In this document: piece after piece, positions 1 through 36,800 of the stretch
How the letters are laid out: the number at the start of each line of letters is the position of its first letter
Position numbering within the stretch: the stretch's first letter is position 1
Assembly: GCA_027886175.1 (NCBI GenBank)
Contig: JAJNNQ010000040.1
Span: forward strand, 19,798,001 to 19,862,000
Source: Phylloscopus collybita
Lineage: Eukaryota; Chordata; Aves; Passeriformes; Phylloscopidae
Length of the DNA: 64,000 nucleotides
Direction: 5' to 3'
Notes under the pieces: generated by a model
Told to the model about the DNA's origin: nothing
Databases searched by the model: none
Seen by the model: only the letters and a program-made list of their open reading frames with translations
Position numbers and translations under genes: made by a program

Positions 1-667
1 GAGCAGCAGGGCCCCATGGGTAGGTACAGGAAGCATTTAACAGAAACCTCTCATGTTTGTATTGTTTTGTCTCGTGGTAGGAGTGGAATCACTTGGGATA
101 GTTTCTCTTGGAGAAGAAAAGTAAGATAAATGGACTCCTATGTGCAAAACCTTTTCCCTTCCGAAAGCTGTGGGACTTATGTATAGACAGAATGAAAAAG
201 TAGTTAGCAAAAACACTTAGTTTGATGTCCAGGAGCTGAGGCAACTCAAGTTACCTGGTATGTAGACATAAGTTGTTGAACATGCAGGAGAACACTGAGG
301 AAGCTATTCCCAAAATTTCACTTCATATCTTTCAGGCTTTTTGCAATGAAGTGCTGGAAAGGCAAATTGTCATTGTTAAATTTGCATACTGTAACTCCCG
401 CTCCCCCTTCCTGAATTGCTGTGAGCAGCAATAAATGCTAAGAAGAAAATAAATATAGTGCTTCTATTAAGAGTGCAGTATTCTACTTATGTAGAAATTC
501 TGACATGCGTGTTATTAAATTCCTGGAACAGTGTTTCTGTTCTCTTATGATTCTGTGTGTATCATCACAGGAAGTGTAACCCGCTTCTACTTGACTGGGT
601 CCAGTTTGTCTTGTCAAACCAGTATGCTAAATTACCATATGAAATATGCAGGTAGTTTCACCATGGG

Positions 668-689
668 AGTTACAATTACAATTGTAACT
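668..689. repeat. Inverted repeat, 10-base arms, 2-base loop
   Basis: agttacaatt, ac, aattgtaact: perfect arms in intronic DNA. No function is evident. Confidence 0.85.
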
Positions 690-1122
690 TCTAGTTCCTG
701 TTGCAGATAATGACACTATAAAATCCTCTATTGCTGCATGTGATTTGAAAGCAACTCTTTCCCCTCTACCACCTCAGTCACAATATTGCATTCAGACTGG
801 TAACAGGAATTTGTGACCAACTCTTGTTTAAGCAAAGCATACAAGGCAATGGAAACAGTGGCTTGCTTGCTTTGAAATTAATCACATTCACATATTAAAA
901 AAATAACCATCCAACATATGACAGTGATTTTATCAATTCTAATTATAGAGTTGTCTTGAATTCTTTTGTGGAATGCAAAGGTTTAGGCAGGAAGTTGTTA
1001 AACTGGTGTAATACTGTGATCACTCCTTGCCTTCGTCTGCACCCATCCCCTCAGGCAAAATCTGACCATTGAAATAGTTTCCCACCATTTACAGTGTTGG
1101 TATGCTTTTTTCCTTTGTGCAA

Positions 1123-1915
1123 TTCACAGAATTGCAGAGTGGGTCAGGTTGGAAGGGACCACAGTGGGTCATATGGTCTGACCTCCCAACTCAAGCAGGG
1201 TCATCCTAGAGCACATGGTACCGGATTGTGTCCAGATGGTTGTTGGCTATCTCCAGTGAGGAAAATTCCACAGCCTCTCTGGGCAATCTGGGCAACCTGT
1301 TCCAGTGCACGGTCACTCACATAGTAAAGAAATTCTACCTGATGGTCAGGTGGAACTTCCTGTGCATCAGTTTCTGTCTGTTGCTCCTTGTCCTATTGCT
1401 TGGCACCACCGAACAGAGCCTGGACCCGTCCTCTTGACAGCCTCCCTTCAGATGCTGACAGACATTGATGAGGTCCCCTCAGTTGTCTCTTCTCAAGGCT
1501 GAACAGGCCCAGCTCCCTCAGCCTTTCCTCATAAGAGAGATGCTCCAGTCCCTTAATCAGCTTTGTAGCCGTCCTTTGGATCTGCTCCAAGGGCTCCATG
1601 TCTCTCTTATGCTGAAGAGCCCAGACAGCTCTCCAGATGAGGCCTCACCAGGGCTGAGCAGAGGAGCAGGATCACCTCCCTCAACCTGCTGGCAGTGCTG
1701 TTCCTAATGCAGGCCAGGACACCTTTGGCCTTCTTGGCCACTCACTGCTGGCTCGTGGACAGCTTGTTGTCCACCAGGACCTCAGGTCCTTCTCTGCAGA
1801 GCTGCTTCCCAGCTGGTCAGTCCCTGGCCTCTGCTGGTGCCTGGGGTTGTTCTTCCCCAGAACTCTGCACTACCTTTGTTTTCATTTGACTTCTTATTTC
1901 ATTGAGGTACCCTTG
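1123..1915 (-). mobile_element. CR1 LINE, 3' part, antisense, 5'-truncated
   Basis: The + strand reads as the reverse complement of a CR1 retroposon. The 3' tail is at the left (tcacagaattgcagag, ggttggaagggacca) and coding sequence is at the right. On the minus strand, 1393-1599 keeps the reverse-transcriptase C-terminal signature [15 protein letters not shown] with [10 protein letters not shown] just before it. Frame shifts and stops interrupt it, so it is a dead fragment. Confidence 0.9.
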
Positions 1916-4900
1916 TGGTCTAGTTTGGCGCTGACAGTATAAAGAATGTTTTGCTGATGATGACAATATTGTCTACAGTCCTGTGAGCATTTCTGCTAAC
2001 TTGCACACTTACAGTGCCCATGTGGCACACGTGTGTTGCACAGGCCCCTGCAACACAGCAGGGGGCCTTACTGCCATATGTAGTTTCCTTCCCGACTTCT
2101 TTTATTGTTTTGTTTTGTTCACTGAGCACTTCTTTTAGAGTGGAATCACAGGCATTTGTAATTGAAAGTGACAATCTGAAAATAGCCAGTAATATTTTTC
2201 AATTCCTCAAACAAGCAACCAAACAAAAAGAAGACAACTAGGGAAACCCCTCTCCTCTGTTTCCAAACAAAAGTAGAGTGCTTTTCCCAAAAAGAAAGGA
2301 TAAAACCTTGTTTAATCTTTGTAGCCTGATCCTGGGATGTCTAGATTACACTAGACAACATCAAAGAGGAGCAGAGAGTCTTTCTTCTCTTTCTGGCATT
2401 GCTGTGATTGCTACTTAGAAAACTGCCTGAAATTTTTCATCTGTGTTTCAATAAGAAACCATAGAAAAATTGAAATCAGCTTAAGAGAAGACAAGGATAT
2501 AAAGAAGTGACTTGATTGTCATTTACATGTGCAGGTGTGAGTAACAAAAACAGAAGCCTGAGAGAGCTCCATTGAATAAATTATGGATGTAGGATTTTTA
2601 GTGTCTGAAAGTTGAAATTAAGCAAATTTTAATTAAAAAAAAGAATTTCCCTGAAGCAGTCAGGGTGACAATAGATGTGTTTTTCCTCCCCTCATACTAT
2701 CACTGAGTATTCTTTACTCAAGTCTAAATTATGTCTAAATAGTCTAAAACACTATTCCAATTTCAAAAATGGGGTTTTTTGAGCTGAATCAGGAGATGAT
2801 AGACAGAAATCCTGTGCCTGCACTGTGCACAACCAATGCAGCCCCTAGTCCAGTTTGGTTGCAAATAACCTTACAGGTAAGGAAATGGGATTGGAAACAG
2901 GAAAATAACAAAAAACTAACAGCTCTGTTCTTCTCGGTAGTATCTCAGTTTGTCCACTGGTGGTTTAGATTTATTTCCTGCTGAAAACAAGGAATGTCCA
3001 GTGGGTATGTCTGGGCTTTGTGTTGTTTGTGAGCAGGCAAAGCCCAGCTCCTGTGCAGAGTTATGAAGGGAGCAGTGGGGTTGGTAATGGAGGTGTTGGA
3101 CAGTGGTTTCCTCAGGAAGGAAGTGAGAAGACAGAAATGGCCGAGGGACAGATGTGTTCCTGGGAGAGTTTTACTGCAGCCTCCTTGCTTCTGGAGGTCA
3201 TGTTGCTTTCCAGTATTTATCTGCAGGAGCACTCTAGTATCTAAGTCCATAAGGTTGGTTATTCTTTAAAATCTAGCCCATCTCCACTTTTGCTTTTTCT
3301 AGAGGATTTCTTTAAGTATGTTTATGTTGTACTCTATAGAAAAGAGGGCCTTCCTTCAGAAATGGAAGAAATTCCCTGGACCACAATGCTAAGGTAATGA
3401 TCTACCCAGAAGAAAGCTTAGCCGTAAAATGTCATGGGTATGGCAGCTGCTTCAGTTATCTGCTAATGTGCACACTTGTTCTGTCTTAAACAGCACAGTG
3501 AATGCAGTTCTGTGGTTGCTGCAGAGTATGCTTTTAGCCTTTCATCTTTCTTCCTGGAGAAAAACACTTGATTTTTAAGGTGTTTGTCCATATACTCATT
3601 TAGTTGTTTGGGCTTTTTTTTTTTTTAATGTATCTATCAGAGATTGTTATCCAAAGAACTTAAGTTTAGTGTAATGTCTGAGTATGCTTAAGGCTTTGTT
3701 TCCATGCAGGTAACTAAGGCAGCTATAAAACTGGAGAGGTATGTTCATTCCTGTGAGCTATTCATATGAGTCACCTTGACTTTTCTTGTGTTTTCTGCCA
3801 TTGCTCTGTGCTGTCTGTCTCTTAAACCCCTCTTCAAGAGCATAACACTTCTCATTGCAGCTTTGGCTATCCTGAACTTCCCTTGATCTGATCAGGCTTA
3901 CTTTTGCTACTCACTGCTTCAGCATGGCTTCTGTCTCTGAGTAGCTAGATTTCAAGGTGTATTTCTTACAGTTGGAGGTCATTATTTTTGATGGCACAAA
4001 CCTAGGTCTTTCTGGGTACTTAAATTAGTTTTACCATCTAAACCTTGTATTTGTTTTGGCTTTTGTCCTTCAGCAGTAGAATGGATCTATTTGTCCATCA
4101 GGGGCATGCATTAATATGAGGAGGGAGCCTGCCAGGAACAAATTAGCTGGCCAGGAGATCAAATAAAGATTTTTAGCCAGGGCAGAGAGAGACACCTCAG
4201 TGCATTATCTTAGCTTTACTGTCTATAGTCTATACTGTCTGGAAAATAGCAAATATGTCACTTCTCCTATTTAATTCATGATTCTTTTGTTAAAGATACT
4301 GACATTCCCCTTCCAAGCTGAGAATTTTTCTGTTGTGGTGGAATTTTTTCTCATTCAACTATTTTTAGATCTTTAAAAACATATTAGGCTTCTCTTCCAA
4401 TCCCCCAGCCCCCACCAGTAATGAACGATCTGTTTCTGTAGTGAGTTTGAATGTGCCCTTAGTGGAATCCTCTTACAACATTCAGTAAGGGTTCCCTCTG
4501 TTGTCAGTTCCCGACATAGCCCTTTTGTCTTTTTTTTTTTTTTTTTCCTCCTAGGACAGTAGGAGTGAGCAAGTCCCTAGTAGCCTACAAATGGGAGAAT
4601 TGGCTGCCTTTTAGGAGTTTATCCTTGAATTTAATCTCAGTGTACTTGTTTAATGTAACCTTGGGGAGCAAGGAGATGCAATGCTTCATTTGAAGGCTGA
4701 TCAGTTTCTTAGTTGTGTGGTGTGGCATTTCTTTTTGAGAAGGCTTGAATACTTGGATATTAGGTGTACTATATCAAATTATATTGACTAAATATCAGCT
4801 TCTTGCAAGGACTCTTCACCTTTTTTGTTATGACTAAGGAGAGATCAGAGAATCATCAATTTCAGTTGTGGAAAACTAAAGCTATAAGAACATGGCTTTT

Positions 4901-7652
4901 AATCACCTGCAAAATACTTGATGGTTTAATTAGGGTTTATTCAACCAGAGCTAGGCCACATAAATGGCTTCTTGTATGGAGATTGTCAGCTGCTGAGATC
5001 CACAGAACTGCTCACTGAAGCTGAGATTACCCTTTTAATAAATAGGATGTATTTAGTTGGTCCTTCATGATGCTCTGGAACCTTGAGGATGGCAGGCCTG
5101 GTTCCTGAGCCCTTCTCCGCTGTTTGCTGTTGATTACCACTTAGTGTGCATGTAGCAAAACATTTCAAGAAAGTTGAAGAGAGTCCTGTAAGTGCTCTTT
5201 GAAAGTTGTTATCTATAGATTCCTAAGCCCTTTCTTACTCTCTTCCCTGGTGCTTCAGAAAGAAATGGGGACCCTTTGACTGGAAGGAACAGAGGGGAGA
5301 GTAGCATATCCCACTTGTTTTATAGCCTATAAGTGATACACCTAGGGGCAAGAGCTTACCCCACAGCTTTCTTGGACACCTCAGAAGTAAAATTTTCTGA
5401 TTTGAAGAGTGCTCCCATATAGGCACATGGAGATAAGACTTCTGGGAGCACAGTTTAAGTAACACATTTTCCTTTGCTGTATGGCATCTGTGTATATCAG
5501 CATTTGTCTGTGAGTGCGATGATTGCTCTTGACAGTCATTCTTTAGTAGTGTCAATATCACTGCCTTCCTCTTTTTTGCAGCAGATTTTAAGGTTTCTGT
5601 ACCATTTACTCATGTACCAGATTTCACATGAACTACTACAGAAAAGAGGAAAACTTTACTCAGTCTTTTGGTGATCATGCCACTCCTGGGTTTTCATTTG
5701 CTAGTGATCAGCAAAACATATATTGCAGAAGTATTGGTATATAAATATGATGGAAGCCAGTCTTTTCTAGGTGCTCCAAGTTGTGTTAGAAGTGGACATG
5801 CTTTTCCATGTGGTTGGGCCCCAGCCCTGTGTGTTTTCATTTGGCAAAGAATGAACGATGACTATTTCCATGTGTGGTTATTTCTCTTTAAGGAAACTCA
5901 TACCTGGTGAAAATAGGAAGAGAGCAGACTGGTATAAGCTATCAGCAGCTTCTTTGTAATTTGCTCAAAGTAGCACTGGGTATCAGCTGTCCAAGAATAT
6001 TGCTCCCCCAGGGAGTAGTGTGCTTGCATCAGTTTCATCCTCAAAAAAAACCCAAACAAACCAACCCCAAGCTATCACTATAGAAGCTGTCCACATAATC
6101 TGTCTCTCTCTGTCTAGGAATTGATAAATTCCTAGAGACCCACTGACACTTGTGAGTCTTCTGAATGGTTTTTTTTTCTCCCCAGCTTGGGGGCTTGGTC
6201 TTAATTTCCAGATCCTGGAAGGAATTGTGTACCTAAATATATAAAGGTGTTATGTGATAGCATAGTTTTTGAGTCTTTATGGTTTGATAGTGTCTGTGAA
6301 ATATGACTGTCAGGTGACTTTATTTGAGGAAAAACTGAAGGGAGAGTTCTGATTCCTAAGTAGAATATCAAAGTTAAAATGAGAGGAGAGACTATTTAGT
6401 GGAGAAGATTGGGATGTAGAGTAGCTGTACCTTTTTTGTGTAAGACACTTATGCAACATTTTTGCAGATAATAATTTAATTTTTAGTGGGAGTTTTATTA
6501 AATTTCCTGTATTGGCAAACGTTCTAAGATACATGTAAATGTTGTAGTCTAATAGTAATTAATTTATATAAGGCACTTCTTTTATATGCTTCTTTATGAT
6601 AAAAATAATGCACTAGCATCAGTAGGATTTAGACTACTTTTTACAAAATTCAGTTTCTCCCTCTGCTGAACAAGACAAGCCTTCTTGGCTTTGTTTGCTT
6701 TCCTTCCTCTTCTTTTCTTCCTCCTACACTTTCAGTGTGTGGGTTTCGGTATGTGTGCAGGTTTTTTTCTGCCAGCAAGTCTCTGCAGTAAGTGTCTGGA
6801 GTAGACTACACTTAACTAGTCAATGCTTTTTCAAAGTGTACTGTTAAAATCAAGGAGCTGAGCAGGATGCTAAGCTATTAAGCCAAGATGAACTTGCCAA
6901 ATGCAGTAGTTAGAGACATGTCTGCTCTGCACTCCTTCACTGAGGTTTCCACCTCCACAACAGCATTAACAGAAGGGGGTGTGTGAGTGCCTTCACCACA
7001 AGCTTATGCTGAGAGAGTAGGTCTACAGGGAGATACCAGACTGTTCCCTGGCAGATGTCTGTTTTCGTCCCCCATCTTCACTGTGAATGAGTTAAGCTCT
7101 GACAGGGAAGTTCAGCAGGTTAGGCTTTAACTCCCTAACTGCCACACCAGTAGTGATGGTATGGGTGGGCAATTAATTATTTACTTTTAGTAAAGCCACT
7201 AGTCTGAGCTTGATAAAATATTTGGAAAAACCTAATTCTTGACTTCTGAATTCTGATTTTAAAAGTGCTAATTAGCCCATGGCTTTAGGTAATTAATAGT
7301 TCACAAGTACCATACTTACTAAGGTGTCAGTGTAAAATAATTACCATGGGTGAGATTGCTTCCTAACACTGTTGCAACAAATAATTTAATTACCCTGAGG
7401 AGAAGCACTCTTATTAGTATGTATTGGTGTCACATTGCTGGAAAGCTGATCAGTTCTTCCAAGTGCTTGCTGCATGCAGGAGTTGTGTAGCTGGAAATGC
7501 AAGATTTGGCAGCTGCTTCCAAATCAAACAAGTGAAGTGCTGAATGCAAACTCAGCCTACCAGCAGGAGACGAAAGACTTCAAGAAGAAAGTACGTGGCT
7601 GTTGCTCACTTCTTCAGCAATTCTTCTTTACTTTTGTCTTTACACAATGTAG

Positions 7653-31937
<24,285 letters not shown>

Positions 31938-33600
31938 AGAAGAAGGAGTATTCAACAATAAAGAACAACTCCAAAGTGCTTTTCTGATGTGGGGGCAATG
32001 CTAATAAAAATTTGTTAGCCTTTGCAGAAAGAAATCCCAAAAAACCCCAAACCAACAAGAATCAGGTGTAAAAAAAGTATTATTTAAAATCTTACTTTAT
32101 CAGCCTAAATCATACAATAAGCCTCTCCTGTCTTGAAAGTTCTCCCATTTGTATCATTATTTAAATAAAAACAGCTAGGTAACGCTGTCAGTTACAGGGA
32201 TCCAAATTATCAAACTGGTATGTTGCCATGGATTTCAGGAAGAAATTGTTTATCAGATGTTCTTCCAAAAACTCTGGATCAACACCAGAGTGACAAATTT
32301 GTAGCTTTTTTTTTTTTTAAGTGGGAAAGCAGACACACTTAAGAAAATTACTTAATACTCATTATATTCAGTTGAGCTCTCCAGCGATTCAGTAACCAGG
32401 AGGAATTATATTCATGTATGTTTCTGGCACACGTTTGTGATAACCTCCTGAATGAACGCTTTGTTCTTAAGGTTTGCTTCCCATATGCAGCCATGGCATC
32501 CTGCTCCCAGTATGACTTCTATCAATCATTCGTCCCTCTCTTCTTTTTCTTCTACCTAAATCTTGTTCTTGTGGCGCACCACCTCAGAGCTTATGTCAGG
32601 CTCACTTTTTCACTATGCACTGTGTAAGAAGACAAAGTACAAACAAGGAACGAGCCATTCAGGAAAGTGTGAAAAACAGTTTTCCATACCAGCACTTTGA
32701 CGCCCCCAATGTTCTGCCATAAGGCACTGGTGTTTCTCAGTGCTGTACAGGGCCAGCTTCCCCTCTGACAGTTTGTAGTGTTTCAGCAGAGGGGACACTG
32801 CCACATCTAACCCCAACTAGTAGACATCCCCAAATTCCAGCTAAGCTCAGGTCTTCGTGTAGTAATATGGTGTGGTATTTGTTCAGGTTAACTTTTTGTT
32901 GCCTTCTGATGCAAACTCAAGGGTGACAAAAGTACTGAATAACATGGTTAGTTATCACACGAACTCTGTTCTTTGATCATCATCTTTTATCAAGTGACTT
33001 CCCTACTACTGAAATACCATTTGAGGCCTTGGCTTTTCACAGGATCAAACCAAAAAAGCCACCACCAACTGTGTTCACAATGGGCACCAAGTAATTCATT
33101 TCTTGCCATAGGCAAGCGGGAAAGCCAAAATGTAGTTTCTGCTAAAATGTGCCTAGAAAATAAATATTTTAGTTAAAAAAAAAAACAAAAAACAACTTAA
33201 AAGGCATTTTACCAATAAGCCATTCTAAGTGACGGGTATAGTCTGCTGGTTCAATAGTTGCCTTACTTTGTTTTGCATTGGTGTTACTCTTCTGTGCTAG
33301 AAGGAAAATCTGGGTCTGCCTGAATAACCTGAAACCAAACCAAACAAGACTAAGCCTAAGTCCAGATGCTTCTCAGTGTCACGAGTTTTGTTCACCTTTT
33401 ATAAACCTCGTCTTTTTCTCCTCCCAATTTTAGTTGTTTGCTTCCAAAATTCCATAGCGCAGTGTTGTTTGATACAGCCAGTTAAATATGTACAAATTGT
33501 AAAGAATGTGTATAAATGTTTTACACCAAATGTTAAGACCTGCTTGCATGTAGAAGCAGCTTATATAATAAATTGTTACAATGTGTACAGTAAATTCTGA
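31938..33600 (+). other. SNX9: SNX9 3' untranslated region (end approximate)
   Basis: Non-coding sequence after the SNX9 stop, with AATAAA hexamers at 32003, 32164, 33159 and 33567. The 33567 signal lies in an AT-rich stretch followed by a TG-containing segment and is my preferred main cleavage signal. A further AATAAA at 33927, after an A-rich tract, could give a longer end. The true end cannot be set without transcripts. Confidence 0.65.
33567..33572 (+). terminator. SNX9: Candidate main polyadenylation signal of SNX9
   Basis: AATAAA within tatataataaattgttac, followed by tgtgtac, about 1.6 kb past the stop. The alternative at 33927-33932 is also AATAAA. The choice between them is inference. 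Confidence 0.45.
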
Positions 33601-33856
33601 AATCAATTTTTCAAGCCAGCATTTTTTTTTTAGCATTTGTATATTCACTTTTTGGTAATGAAATCTCTTTGTAACAAACTCTTCATTTGGGAGGGGGAAG
33701 GGGATTCCTTTTACCAATCCTTAAATAGCTCCATATGCACTAAAGTGAAAGCTCTTTATCTTGAACAGGTTGTTTTGGAATCTTAAGTGTAAGCTCTGCA
33801 TTCCCAGTGCAGGAAAGCTATGACAGTAGCAACTGTGTCAGATGCAACATTTTGGC

Positions 33857-33888
33857 AAAAAAAAAAAGAAAAAAAAAAAAAAGAAAAA
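33857..33888. repeat. A-rich tract (A11 G A14 G A)
   Basis: Nearly pure A run interrupted by G, just before the downstream AATAAA at 33927. Probably genomic simple sequence. Confidence 0.85.
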
Positions 33889-36800
33889 CTGTTTAAAGAT
33901 TTCTAGTAAAATGAAGTTAAACTGATAATAAATATTTATGTATATCCACCAGACTATTTTTTCTTTTTCTTTGAAATGACTATGTTGGTTTTTAATAGGG
34001 TGAATGCAGTATGAGGCAAATCCTCCCTGTAGCTTTTCACCAGCTTACACACAGGCCAGCTGAGGAATGAGGAAGCATCCATGTGCCTTCCATAATGCAG
34101 GCACCCCTACTGGATGGTATAATAGTGCTAGTGACTGCAAACCAGCAAAGGCTTACGCATATGTTGTAAGCTTTCTTTATTCAGGTCAGTCCAGCTCGTG
34201 GGTGATGGAACCCTCCTGACTGCAAATAAGTAGTAGAGCACAGTGCTACTGTGTATTCCTGGCTTTGTGTCAGCTTGGTGTTGACCCAGAATAGAAATTC
34301 GATCGTCTTTGATATTTGTTTTTTAAATTAGACATGAATAGTGGCATAGTTTAATTGCATGAGTTGGGGGCAACAGAAAATGTGCACACTAAAGATGTAG
34401 TCATAAAACAGAAATAGCAAGTTAGTGCAAGACTTGAGAAGTGCTCTCCTGTGTTTTGTTTGTCATAGCTGAATAATTAGTGTCTGCAGCATCAACAAGC
34501 CTTACTACTGTTTCCTGGCTTATGTTTTCCTTCCAGGGAGATCCAAACACTGGCATTAGCCCAGTGACTTCATAAAAGACATCAACTGCCCAAGCTCTTT
34601 GGTGTAACTTCATACTTTAATTGCAACTACTTTAAAAACTACATTTTTTTAAATTCCATAACTGCAACTACATCCATTTTTTAAAGATAAAAACATCGCT
34701 GTACAGAGAGGAAGGCTACCTGGATTTCTTGTTTGCAATTAATCCAACATGGGATTAGACTGCAGCAGCAGACTTTGTTATAGGATGGGGGTTTGGAGGT
34801 GTATTGTTGACTGCAATTACAGAGTTCTTCATTAAGTCCTAACTTTACATGAGTATGGAAATTTTTACACTTGAACAATTCCTGTTTTCTGTGACAAGAT
34901 AGCTGAGAAAGTACTACCATAACATGCACTTGATCCTAATTAAAAAATACATCAATTTTACTGCTACCAAAATTAGTCTAGTTCAGGCTTTTAGAAGGAC
35001 TTCAGTCTAACACCCTTGTAAAGAAAACTCTCACAAAGGAAGAGATGCATCTCTTGTGCTGTGGCTTAGTTTAACATACACCAGACACTCCGCCAGTCTG
35101 GATTGGCCAAAATATCCCTGCACAGCCTCAGGATGTACAGTCCAGCAGCAAGGAAAGCATTTGCTGGGAAAGTGTCCTGCTACTGCTGCTTCTGCCTCTC
35201 ACAGGGCTTCCCACTGAGACATGAACATGCACCAGGAAGAGGCCAGTTAGTTGGCAAGGGGCAGGGGGGTCTTTGGGCAATTGTTTTTTTCACGTACTTT
35301 CCTATAACTCTTCTGATAAAATTAAGCTAATACCTGAGGTAACCACTTGAGCAGAAAAAAAAACCCCTTGTTTCCTATCTAAACAACCCTAACAAAAGCA
35401 ACCTTATAGAATTAGAAATACATTGAGTGGCTGGTGACCAATCCACCCATTCTGTCGTGTGGCAATGTCAGTTACACCCATACTGTTGGAAAGAACATCT
35501 GACTCACAAACTTGGATTAGCTATTTTCTCCTTTTTTTTTCTCCCATGGCTCTTTGCATGAGTTATGACTCTGAGATCTTTTCAGTATCTTTGGGATGCT
35601 GAATATAAAATGGCTTAATTTCCCTGTCTTATAAAGAATGTGTTTGCCTATTTTTAATCTTCTGGGCCTTTAATTCTTTCCTGATTGGCCAGATTTTCTT
35701 AAACTGTCCTATTTTTTTTTGCATTCCTTCAGATTCCAGCTAGTATTCTTACTGCTTTCTGGCTGAACTTTCTGAACTCTAGGTTCTTCTTATCTACAGG
35801 GTTAAAAACTGTCTGCTTCACAATAGGATTCATTAGTTTCTTTGAACTGATCCTGTCTATCTGAAGCCAGCTTTCTCATTTTTACTAAATATTGTTCTTC
35901 CCTTATTCTAATCTGTGGCCGTATTCTGTTAAAATACATTTTTGTATGTCATGGTTTTCTGTCGAAGCTGAAGCAAGACTGCATGTAATACTTACTGTTT
36001 TCTGTTAACAAAAGACTTCATCTACCCTTAGTTTTCCTTTTATACCTACCATCTCCAATAACTATTCATTTTTTAAATTTGCTAATCAACTTGTCATAGC
36101 ACACATTTGTCGATTCAAGGTCACTTGATTCACATTGCCTTCTGTTGCAATTAAATCTCAGTAGATCTAAATCTAAAATAGTTACTCTTCACAGGTTTTA
36201 GTCTTGTGAAATTTCATTTCCAAAAACCCCAAATATTTGATGAACTGCTTTCCTAAAAAGTATGTAATTCTGAAGATGTAATTAAGTTGCTAGCTCCAAG
36301 AGGTTTGTTAGAGGTTATCTTGGAAAAATAACAAACAGTAGGATTTAAAAAATAACAGAAAATACAGAAAGATTGTGAGGACTTTTTAAAAAACAGTATT
36401 AAGTGATTTGGTTTCTTTTGAATTGTACTTCAGTTATTTGACCTTAGTTATTGACCTGTCCCTGTTAAATTGCTTGTCAGAGCATCCACCCACACCCACC
36501 TGCATGATTATGTGATGCCTCGATGACTAATGAATTTGGTCACCCACAGGAGATGAAAAATAGTGGCACAGCAGACTGAAGTTTATAGAATGAAGATTGT
36601 AAAGAGTGTGCTCTCTTCTTTTTGGCACCAAAGGAGAGGATAAAGGGCTTGAAAACAGGACAATAATAAATTGGAAGACAGGACAACCCTTTTATTTGTG
36701 ACCATTTATAACAGCATATCTGAAGAAAATCAGTCTGTTAAAAACAAAATAAAACAGTTGTGGATTAAACTGGATACTAAATATAACAGTACATCCAATG

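Larger units (their letters stand above)
1..7652 (+). other. SNX9: SNX9 intron sequence, start outside window
   Basis: AT-rich non-coding sequence lying before the first visible SNX9 exon. It holds the antisense CR1 at about 1.1-1.9 kb and short T-runs (3614, 4532). I looked for the SH3 exons and saw none, so it is intron rather than promoter. Confidence 0.75.

Noticed and set aside
1393..1599. 68-residue minus-strand frame
   Set aside because: It is the decayed reverse-transcriptase end of a CR1 element, not a gene of its own.
7474..7652. Upstream extension of the first SNX9 exon in an open frame
   Set aside because: The open frame upstream is not the SNX9 frame, and SNX9 similarity begins right after the AG at 7651-7652.
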